Of a stretch of DNA of 6,735 nucleotides, positions 1 through 5,641 are shown piece after piece. The notes beneath the pieces were generated by a model that searched no databases, was not told the DNA's origin, and saw only the letters and a list, made by a program, of their open reading frames with translations. The DNA comes from Candidatus Gallibacteroides avistercoris. GTDB lineage: Bacteria > Bacteroidota > Bacteroidia > Bacteroidales > CHK158-818. The stretch is from assembly GCA_018714665.1 (NCBI GenBank), contig DVNA01000020.1, positions 1-6,735 of the forward strand, given 5' to 3'. Position 1 is the stretch's first letter. Every line of letters begins with the position of its first letter. Position numbers and translations under genes: made by a program.

Positions 1-1
1 G

Positions 2-913
2 ATTCTAAAAGGAGAGGTCGGTCAGTCCATTCGGGATGTGTTGAATTTCCCCATACCCCGGTTACCTCAAAATGAACCCTATTTTACCATTTCTCAAACA
101 TCCTTCGATAAATTCAACGATTTGTTGAAACCTGTACGTAATATTGTGATGGTTGAGGTCGATCAAGAGATAAAATCTCCTCAGTTCTCTTACAGTAAAG
201 ATCTCTGGGCCAACGGACAGGTAGTTTTACGGATAAAGGCTCCGGACAAGATACAACTGAAAGAGAGCATCGACCAGAATAAATGGCGTATTATCCATTT
301 CTTGAATAAAGCCGAGCGCGAAAGACAAATAGCGTGGTTGAAAAAAAATACAGACCAAATAGCCAATGATCGGTTATACGAGCAGATGAACGTATTGCTT
401 ACCCTTCCCGACGATCTGGGAAAAATAAAACAGGGAGACAATTTCTTTTGGACCTCGAACGGTGCATACAAACGTCGTACAGATTATGTCGTATATGCCG
501 TTCCGTATAACTCGGTTTCGCAGTTGGATCCGGAAAACTTGATTGTTTTACGCGATTCGGTGATGAAGGCAAATATCCCGGGAGGTCCCGAAGGATCGTA
601 TATGACGACCCATAAAAAGGTGTTGCCGCCAATTGCCCGCATTGTGAATCTGAACAATGCCTATTGCGTAGAGATGCGTGGTTTGTGGGAGATGGAGGGC
701 GACATCATGGGAGGGCCCTTTATCAGCCTTTCCCAGGTGGATGAGCTCAACCAACGGTTGATAACGGCCGAAGCATTCGTATATGCACCGGAGATGGAAA
801 AAGCCGACCTGGTCCGTAAGATGGAAGCCGTATTATATACGTTGAAAGTACCCCAGAAAATGAATCTGGAAGAGATAACCGTCGAAGTAGATTCTATACA
901 ACAGATAAATTAA
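2..913 (+). CDS. DUF4837 family protein, 5'-truncated by the window edge
   Basis: The reading frame is open from base 2 through the TAA at 911-913 and gives 303 residues, so the gene starts upstream of the window. A GTG at 38 is in frame, but coding sequence continues before it (ILKGEVGQSIRDV...), so it is not the real start. The text 'GQSIRDVLNFPIPRLPQ-EPYF' near the visible N terminus, followed by 'VRNIVMVEVD', matches my memory of DUF4837, a Bacteroidota family of about 330 residues. The family has no established function and members often carry a lipoprotein-type signal; the part that would show this is missing here. The visible part is hydrophilic, has no membrane segments and is rich in Glu, Lys and Asp, consistent with a periplasmic or envelope-associated soluble domain (inference). 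It lies 12 bases upstream of pdxA and is probably co-transcribed with it. Family assignment is fairly sure; function is unknown. Confidence 0.8.
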   Translation: MLKGEVGQSIRDVLNFPIPRLPQNEPYFTISQTSFDKFNDLLKPVRNIVMVEVDQEIKSPQFSYSKDLWANGQVVLRIKAPDKIQLKESIDQNKWRIIHFLNKAERERQIAWLKKNTDQIANDRLYEQMNVLLTLPDDLGKIKQGDNFFWTSNGAYKRRTDYVVYAVPYNSVSQLDPENLIVLRDSVMKANIPGGPEGSYMTTHKKVLPPIARIVNLNNAYCVEMRGLWEMEGDIMGGPFISLSQVDELNQRLITAEAFVYAPEMEKADLVRKMEAVLYTLKVPQKMNLEEITVEVDSIQQIN

Positions 914-925
914 AAACATCAAATA

Positions 926-2029
926 ATGTCACAAAATCATAAAATAAAGGTTGGTATAACGCAGGGAGATATAAATGGAATAGGGTATGAAGTGATTCTG
1001 AAAACCCTCTCGGATTCGCGTATTACAGAGATGTGTACGCCGGTCGTGTACGGTTCACCCAAAGTGATGGCATACCATCGCAAGGCCCTTGACTTTCCTG
1101 CGATGAATTTTAACATAGCTGCCGACGCCTCGGCAGTGTTGCCTTCCCGGTTGAACATTATCAACTGCATGGACGAAGAGGTACGGGTAGAATTGGCCAA
1201 GTCCACCCCGCAAGGAGGCGAAGCCGCCTACCTGGCATTGGAAGTTGCTGTTTCCGATATGGAAAAAGGGTTGATCGATGTGCTGGTTACGGCCCCGATC
1301 AATAAAAATAATATCCAGTCCGATAATTTTTCGTTTCCCGGACATACTGAATACCTTGAATCCCGATTGGGAAAAGGAGCCCGATCGCTGATGATCCTCA
1401 TGTGTCAGGATCTCCGGGTTGCATTGGTGACGGGACATATCCCGTTGTCGGAGGTTCCCAAACAGGTAACCAAAGAAAAAATCCTTGAAAAGCTGCAAAT
1501 CTTCCATACCTGCCTCAAACAGGATTTTCAGGTTGTCAAGCCCCGTATTGCAGTATTGTCGATGAATCCCCATGCCGGAGACGGCGGATTATTGGGAACA
1601 GAAGAGGCAGATACCATCGTCCCGGCCATGAAGGAGGCCGAAGCTGCCGGCATACTCTGCTTTGGACCCTATGCCGCAGACGGTTTTTTCGGGTCCGATC
1701 ACTATAAAAAGTTCGATGGCGTATTGGCCATGTACCACGATCAGGGGTTGGCCCCGTTCAAGGCTATCGCCATGGAAAACGGCGTAAACTTTACCGCCGG
1801 ACTTCCCATCGTACGCACCTCCCCCGATCACGGTACCGCATACGATATAGCCGGACAGAACCTCGCTTCCGAAGCCTCTTTCCGACAAGCCCTATATACA
1901 GCCATTGACATATACACTAACCGGAAAAATTATGCCGAAATGTCAGCTAACCCGTTGAGAAAACAATATTTCGACAAGAGTGGCGATAAAGAGGTACTCG
2001 ATTTACAATCTGAACCGAAAGACGATTAA
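926..2029 (+). CDS. pdxA: 4-hydroxythreonine-4-phosphate dehydrogenase PdxA
   Basis: PdxA oxidises 4-phosphohydroxy-L-threonine with NAD(P)+; the product decarboxylates and is condensed by PdxJ with deoxyxylulose-5-phosphate to pyridoxine-5'-phosphate, in the cytosol. The 367-residue product is complete and slightly longer than the E. coli enzyme (about 330). It opens with the Bacteroidota-style 'GITQGDINGIGYEVI' (residues 10-24). The substrate motif PGHTE is at 138-142 (His140, Thr141). The three metal-ligand histidines are visible as His171 (TGHIPL), His216 (MNPHAGDGG) and His271 (MYHDQG). Lys279 and Arg297, the latter followed by TSPDHGTAYDIAG, complete the active site. The ATG at 926 is preceded by an A-rich stretch without a clear Shine-Dalgarno sequence, usual for this phylum. 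The short gap to the DUF4837 gene suggests one transcript, and an AT-rich hairpin follows the gene. Nothing suggests a tie to the inositol genes downstream. Confidence 0.97.
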   Translation: MSQNHKIKVGITQGDINGIGYEVILKTLSDSRITEMCTPVVYGSPKVMAYHRKALDFPAMNFNIAADASAVLPSRLNIINCMDEEVRVELAKSTPQGGEAAYLALEVAVSDMEKGLIDVLVTAPINKNNIQSDNFSFPGHTEYLESRLGKGARSLMILMCQDLRVALVTGHIPLSEVPKQVTKEKILEKLQIFHTCLKQDFQVVKPRIAVLSMNPHAGDGGLLGTEEADTIVPAMKEAEAAGILCFGPYAADGFFGSDHYKKFDGVLAMYHDQGLAPFKAIAMENGVNFTAGLPIVRTSPDHGTAYDIAGQNLASEASFRQALYTAIDIYTNRKNYAEMSANPLRKQYFDKSGDKEVLDLQSEPKDD

Positions 2030-2075
2030 AGAACATCTCTGCAAGAAAAAAAATGATATATAAAGAATTATTGGC

Positions 2076-2106
2076 AAAAAACTCAAACAACTTGTAAAGT
2101 TTTTTT
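2076..2106 (+). terminator. Weak candidate terminator after pdxA
   Basis: About 45 bases after the pdxA stop, AAAAAACT (2076-2083) can pair with AGTTTTTT (2098-2105), an 8-bp AT-rich stem. Alternatively the inner AACTT/AAGTT (2089-2093 with 2097-2101) forms a 5-bp stem directly followed by five T. Either form ends in a T-run, but the stem is poor in G+C, so termination may be partial. It separates the pdxA transcript from the promoter at 2153-2183. Confidence 0.3.
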
Positions 2107-2152
2107 AGTTTGTATTGACATAAAAAAGGAATTGTTAAAGCCAATAATATCT

Positions 2153-2183
2153 TTTGATTAGAATGTAAAAATAGAGACATTTG
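2153..2183 (+). promoter_or_regulatory. Bacteroidota-type promoter for the four-gene operon
   Basis: TTTG at 2153-2156 (-33 element) is followed after 19 bases by GACATTTG at 2176-2183. The latter matches the Bacteroidota -7 consensus TAnnTTTG at all defined positions except the first (G for T). The spacing fits the published Bacteroides promoter layout. Transcription would start near 2188-2193, leaving a leader of about 15 bases before the ATG at 2206. The match is by eye and the region is AT-rich, so chance similarity is possible. Confidence 0.5.
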
Positions 2184-2205
2184 TCTGTTTTTTTAGTAAA
2201 AAAAT

Positions 2206-2904
2206 ATGATGGACTTTGCTATTATAGCCGCAGGCGAAGGATCGCGATTGGTAGAAGAGGGGGTCTCTCTACCCAAACCGCTGGTAAAGATTGGCGGCGA
2301 ACCCATGATAGACCGTCTGGTAAAACTGTTTATGGCGCAGGATGCCGAAACCGTACATATTATAGTGAACCGGGAGATGGTAGAAGTTCAGGAGCATATA
2401 AAAGCACTGGCCAAACACTATCCGATACGTCTGGTGGTGAAGTCTACGCCCAGTTCCATGCACAGTTTCCATGAACTGTCCGAAGGGATAACGTGCGACA
2501 AGTTTTGCCTTACCACAGTCGATACCATCTTTCGGGAAGAAGACTTTGCCGCTTACGTGAAAGCTTTTGCCGCCACCTCCGGAATCGATGGGTTGATGGG
2601 AGTAACCTCTTATATCGATGACGAAAAACCGTTGTATGTAGAAGTGGATGCCGACAATCGAATAGTGAATTTTAGGGACGTCGATTATGACGGTTCAAAA
2701 TACATCTCAGGAGGCATTTACGGATTGACCCAGGCAGCCATACCGGTGTTGAAGCAATGTATTGCCGAGGGAGTTTCGCGTATGCGTAATTTTCAACGCC
2801 GTTTGGTGACAGAGGGATTGAACCTGAAAGCCTATCCATTTACCAAGATAATCGATGTAGATCACGCCTCGGATATAGAAAAAGCCCAAAGATTCTTGCG
2901 TTGA
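2206..2904 (+). CDS. NTP-transferase family nucleotidyltransferase, probable inositol-phosphate cytidylyltransferase
   Basis: A 232-residue single-domain, MobA/sugar-phosphate-type nucleotidyltransferase, cytosolic. The N-terminal nucleotide-binding signature is clear: AIIAAGEGSRL (residues 5-15) followed by LPKPLVKIGGEPMI (22-35), with Lys24 in the usual PKPL position. A metal-binding Asp is likely at 106 (LTTVDTIF), and a second acidic site at DVDHASDIEKA (Asp218 and/or Asp220) near the C terminus. The family joins NTP and a phosphorylated sugar or alcohol, releasing pyrophosphate. Its place in a run with a CDP-alcohol phosphatidyltransferase and inositol-phosphate synthase suggests CTP plus inositol-phosphate giving CDP-inositol. 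This parallels the IPCT enzyme that pairs with DIPPS in hyperthermophiles; the substrate is inference. A phosphocholine- or sugar-specific enzyme is the main alternative. The start is the first of two consecutive ATGs, just downstream of a good promoter. The next gene starts 32 bases after the stop. Confidence 0.85.
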   Translation: MMDFAIIAAGEGSRLVEEGVSLPKPLVKIGGEPMIDRLVKLFMAQDAETVHIIVNREMVEVQEHIKALAKHYPIRLVVKSTPSSMHSFHELSEGITCDKFCLTTVDTIFREEDFAAYVKAFAATSGIDGLMGVTSYIDDEKPLYVEVDADNRIVNFRDVDYDGSKYISGGIYGLTQAAIPVLKQCIAEGVSRMRNFQRRLVTEGLNLKAYPFTKIIDVDHASDIEKAQRFLR

Positions 2905-2936
2905 AGCAACGATAGAAAGGATCAATACAAAATCGA

Positions 2937-3824
2937 ATGAAAAAGACCATTTTAGCCGGAGTACGGCGAGAAAACAGATATTCGCCCAACCATGTGGGCA
3001 ACGATGCTGCGATATTTAATTTGACAGCCTCTTATCTACGGGAGTCGGGGTACGAAGTGAAAGAATACGAGGAGTCCGCATTCGTAGATTCCCCGATCAA
3101 GGAACGTATAATTTTCAATATGTCCCGATCGGAAGAGGCTATAAAAAAGTTACAGCGGCTCGAAGATGAGGGATGTATCGTTGTAAATTCCGGTTATGGC
3201 ATTGAAAATTGTACCCGGGAAAAGATGACAAACCTGTTGATACAGCATCGTATCCCATATCCTGAGAGCCTTATTGTAGATACCTCGTCACCTATTGTGG
3301 CGCTGTTGCAGGAAAAAAATATGCAGCAATGTTGGTTGAAACGGGGCGATTTCCATGCCATACACAAGGAGGATGTCAGTTTTGCCCGTCATCCCGAGGA
3401 AGCACAAAGTATTTTGCAGGAGTATGCCATGCGGGGAATAGGCCGGGCCGTAATTAACCGTCATTTGGTAGGCGATTTGATTAAATTTTATGGTGTACGG
3501 GGGAGCGATTTCTTTTATTGGTTCTATCCGTTTGATTTGCATCACAGCAAATTCGGGCACGAGCAGATAAACGGCAAGGCTACCGGAATACCGTTCTCGG
3601 TAGAAGAGATGCGTGAAATCTGTTCCGAAGCCGCTACCGCCCTGCATGTCGAGATATATGGCGGTGATTGCATTATCTCCCCCGATGGAGAGATTCGTAT
3701 CATAGACCTGAACGATTGGCCCAGTTTCGCCCCGTGCCGTGAAAAAGCCGCACCCTATATCGGGAAAGCCATAGAACAGATCATAAAAAATACCCTTGTA
3801 CCATCCTCTGTGGAAACAGTATAG
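2937..3824 (+). CDS. ATP-grasp domain protein of unknown substrate
   Basis: A 295-residue protein without signal peptide or membrane segments, predicted cytosolic. The layout fits an ATP-grasp fold. An N-terminal substrate-side domain (about 1-90) ends in VVNSGYGIENCTREKM, comparable with the 'N..xxIxxxxdK' stretch of RimK-like proteins. Lys135 in CWLKRGDFHAI is a likely ATP-contacting lysine. HLVGDLIKFYGV (176-187) resembles the conserved glycine-rich 'G..iKvy.v' strand. The C-terminal metal motif is visible as YGGDCIISPDGEIRIIDLNDWPSF, with Asp244, Asp257 and Asn259. ATP-grasp enzymes form an acyl-phosphate and ligate it to an amine or thiol; a related fold is used by inositol 1,3,4-trisphosphate 5/6-kinases. 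In an inositol-lipid operon both ligase and inositol-phosphate kinase are conceivable, and I cannot choose between them. It lies 32 bases after the nucleotidyltransferase and 4 bases before the phosphatidyltransferase, so it is very probably co-transcribed. Confidence 0.8.
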   Translation: MKKTILAGVRRENRYSPNHVGNDAAIFNLTASYLRESGYEVKEYEESAFVDSPIKERIIFNMSRSEEAIKKLQRLEDEGCIVVNSGYGIENCTREKMTNLLIQHRIPYPESLIVDTSSPIVALLQEKNMQQCWLKRGDFHAIHKEDVSFARHPEEAQSILQEYAMRGIGRAVINRHLVGDLIKFYGVRGSDFFYWFYPFDLHHSKFGHEQINGKATGIPFSVEEMREICSEAATALHVEIYGGDCIISPDGEIRIIDLNDWPSFAPCREKAAPYIGKAIEQIIKNTLVPSSVETV

Positions 3825-3828
3825 CCGT

Positions 3829-4770
3829 ATGGAAAAGAAAAATCAAAAAACAACCTTGAAGTCCACACTCAAATCCCTGGATACGGAAGAGACTATCGAC
3901 TTGCTGTTTTATCGGCCTATCGGATACGGATGGGCTCTTTTGTGTCGGAAGTTGGGCATTGTGCCCAATGCCGTAACCATCGTCTCCATTTTTATCGGTA
4001 TTGCCGGAGGTGTTTTGTTGGGGTATGCCGATTTGACCTACAACGTAGTCGGTATGGCGTTGATTGTTTTGGCAAACTCGTTGGATAGTGCCGACGGGCA
4101 GTTGGCCCGAATGACTGGAAATTTCTCTCGCATAGGGCGTATTTTGGATGGATTCTGCGGAGATTTGTGGTTTATAACCATCTACATATCCTTATGCATT
4201 AAGATGATGCATCAGGGATGGGGAGCTTATGTATTTGTATTGGCTGCCGTTGCCGGGATTTTTCACGCCCGACAAGCCTCCATGGCCGACTATTACCGGA
4301 ATTTCCATCTTTACATGATAAAGGGCAAGAACGGGTCAGAACTGGACGAATCCTCCAAGTTGAAAGAACTGGATCAGGCATTGCCCTGGAAACACAACTT
4401 CTGGAAAAAAGCCATGTCGTTTTTTTATATCCGTTATACCCGGGGACAAGAAAGGGTATCCCCCTCCATGCAGGCATTGCGTCGGCTGATGAAACAGCAG
4501 TATGGAGACGATATCCCCGATTGGTTGAGAACCCAGTTCCGTCAGCAGAGCAAGCCGTTGATGAAATATACCAATATCCTGTCGTTCAATACCCGCATCA
4601 TTGTTCTCTTCATTTCGGTATGGGCAGATCTTCCGTGGATTTATTTCGTCTTTGAATTGACCGTGCTGAATCTCCTGTTGATTTATATGATATACAGTCA
4701 CGAACGTATTTGTGCCTATTTTGTAAACAAAATAAAAACGGAAAAGAGATGGAAAGATTGTGCGGAGTAA
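3829..4770 (+). CDS. CDP-alcohol phosphatidyltransferase family membrane protein, probable inositol-phospholipid synthase
   Basis: An integral membrane transferase of 313 residues. The family signature DxxDGxxAR(x8)GxxxD is present: Asp86, Asp89, Gly90, Ala93, Arg94, Gly103, Asp107. The expected final Asp (residue 111) is Gly, with an Asp one step later at 112. Hydrophobic segments are visible near 46-66, 72-85, 113-126, 131-146, 255-271 and 272-289. A long charged loop (about 150-250) separates the two hydrophobic halves, and the whole protein is longer than simple family members (about 200). The enzyme moves a phosphoalcohol from a CDP-linked donor onto a hydroxyl acceptor at the inner membrane. 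Given the adjacent nucleotidyltransferase and inositol-phosphate synthase, the donor may be CDP-inositol and the acceptor diacylglycerol or ceramide; use of CDP-diacylglycerol with inositol-phosphate is the alternative. The ATG at 3829 is preferred over an in-frame TTG at 3796, which would overlap the previous gene. Confidence 0.85.
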   Translation: MEKKNQKTTLKSTLKSLDTEETIDLLFYRPIGYGWALLCRKLGIVPNAVTIVSIFIGIAGGVLLGYADLTYNVVGMALIVLANSLDSADGQLARMTGNFSRIGRILDGFCGDLWFITIYISLCIKMMHQGWGAYVFVLAAVAGIFHARQASMADYYRNFHLYMIKGKNGSELDESSKLKELDQALPWKHNFWKKAMSFFYIRYTRGQERVSPSMQALRRLMKQQYGDDIPDWLRTQFRQQSKPLMKYTNILSFNTRIIVLFISVWADLPWIYFVFELTVLNLLLIYMIYSHERICAYFVNKIKTEKRWKDCAE

Positions 4771-5468
4771 AAGGCCTTATTTTCGATTATGGAGGAACGA
4801 TCGACTCCAACGGACTCCATTGGTCCGAGGTGTTGTGGACGGCTTACCGACAGGTAGGAGTTCCGGTAGAAAAGTCTCCGTTTCGCGATGCCTATGTCTT
4901 TGGCGAGCGTTCGTTGGCTACCCATCCGTATATTCTTCCCGAGCATAATTTTTACGACGTATTGAAGGCGAAGGCCTCGTTACAGATACAGTACCTCATA
5001 GAAAACGGTTATTTGGAGAATCGGGAGTCGGTCCGTCAGTTTGCAACGTCCGTAGCCGGCGTTTGCTATGAGTCGGCCCGCACTACAACAGCAAAGGCCC
5101 GGGAACTCATCTCCCTCTTGTATGAAAAGTATCCGTTGGTGATGGTTTCCAATTTCTACGGGAATATCCACACCGTATTGGACGACTTCGGCCTGTCGCC
5201 CTATTTTAAAACCGTCATAGAGTCGGCCGTAGTAAAAATCCGCAAACCCGATCCTGCCATATTTGCTTTGGGCGTGGAGGCATTGGGCTTTCGTCCAGAA
5301 GAGACTGTTGTTGTTGGAGACAGTTATAAAAAAGATATTCTGCCGGCGCAGTCTATCGGATGTCAAACCATCTGGTTGAAAGGAAAAGGGTGGACAGCCG
5401 AAGAAGATGCCCAGACCCATAAACATATTGTGTATAATTTTGTTGATTTAAAAGATTTGTTGTTATAA
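4749..5468 (+). CDS. HAD-superfamily hydrolase, probable phosphatase of the inositol-lipid locus
   Basis: A 239-residue soluble HAD hydrolase with an alpha-helical cap between motifs I and II (about 20-115). Motif I is IFDYGGTIDS with nucleophile Asp13; the residue two positions on, normally the acid/base Asp, is Gly15. Motif II is VMVSNFYG (Ser134), motif III is Lys166 in RKPDPAIF, and motif IV is VVVGDSYKKD (Asp191, Asp196). It resembles the phosphoglycolate phosphatase / haloacid dehalogenase-like subgroup. The ATG at 4749 is chosen over an in-frame TTG at 4710. It overlaps the transferase gene by 22 bases, suggesting translational coupling. In this operon it may remove a phosphate from an inositol phosphate, or from a phosphorylated lipid headgroup, on the cytosolic side (inference). 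It is the last gene before a 173-base gap; I see no strong terminator there. Confidence 0.85.
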   Translation: MERLCGVKGLIFDYGGTIDSNGLHWSEVLWTAYRQVGVPVEKSPFRDAYVFGERSLATHPYILPEHNFYDVLKAKASLQIQYLIENGYLENRESVRQFATSVAGVCYESARTTTAKARELISLLYEKYPLVMVSNFYGNIHTVLDDFGLSPYFKTVIESAVVKIRKPDPAIFALGVEALGFRPEETVVVGDSYKKDILPAQSIGCQTIWLKGKGWTAEEDAQTHKHIVYNFVDLKDLLL

Positions 5469-5537
5469 ATTTTTCTCAAACAAGGGAAATACGTGTAGAT
5501 TTTAACTAAAAAAACGAACGTCTCAACGAATAATTGT

Positions 5538-5545
5538 TACATTTG
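5538..5545 (+). promoter_or_regulatory. Bacteroidota -7 promoter element upstream of ino1
   Basis: TACATTTG matches the Bacteroidota -7 consensus TAnnTTTG exactly. No TTTG is found at the expected -33 spacing; that region is A-rich (around 5508-5520). Transcription starting a few bases downstream would give a leader of roughly 90 bases before the ATG at 5642. This would let ino1 be expressed independently of the upstream operon, although read-through is also possible. Confidence 0.5.
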
Positions 5546-5608
5546 TATGTCAGATTTATAAAATACGGAAACAGATAATAAGTCAAAAATTATAAAATCG
5601 TTAATTCT

Positions 5609-5624
5609 CAACTTGCAAAAGTTG
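5609..5624 (+). promoter_or_regulatory. Leader hairpin with GCAA tetraloop upstream of ino1
   Basis: CAACTT (5609-5614) and AAGTTG (5619-5624) are perfect complements closing a GCAA loop, a stable GNRA-type tetraloop. The hairpin ends 17 bases before the ino1 ATG, in an otherwise AT-rich leader. It lacks a following T-run, so a terminator is unlikely; it could affect leader stability or ribosome access (inference). A 6-bp stem may also arise by chance. Confidence 0.35.
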
Positions 5625-5641
5625 TATAAAACAAAGAAGAA

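Noticed and set aside
38..40. GTG at 38 as the start of the DUF4837 gene
   Set aside because: The frame stays open and family-like upstream to the window edge, so the gene is truncated rather than starting here.
1055..1573. A 172-codon open frame on the - strand inside pdxA
   Set aside because: It is antisense to a complete conserved enzyme, shows low-complexity His/Gln/Gly-rich content and no recognisable motifs.
2181..2474. A 97-codon open frame on the + strand overlapping the start of the nucleotidyltransferase
   Set aside because: Its product is Arg/Gly-rich with no family resemblance, and it overlaps a gene with a clear nucleotide-binding signature in another frame.
3796..3798. TTG at 3796 as the start of the phosphatidyltransferase
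   Set aside because: It would overlap the ATP-grasp gene by 29 bases and add 11 residues with no family resemblance; the ATG at 3829 is well placed.
4218..4655. A 145-codon + strand frame inside the phosphatidyltransferase gene
   Set aside because: It is wholly nested in another frame of a gene with family motifs and predicted membrane segments; the composition is not protein-like.
4710..4712. TTG at 4710 as the start of the HAD gene
   Set aside because: The extra 13 residues lie before the normal HAD N terminus; the ATG at 4749 puts motif I at the usual position near residue 13.
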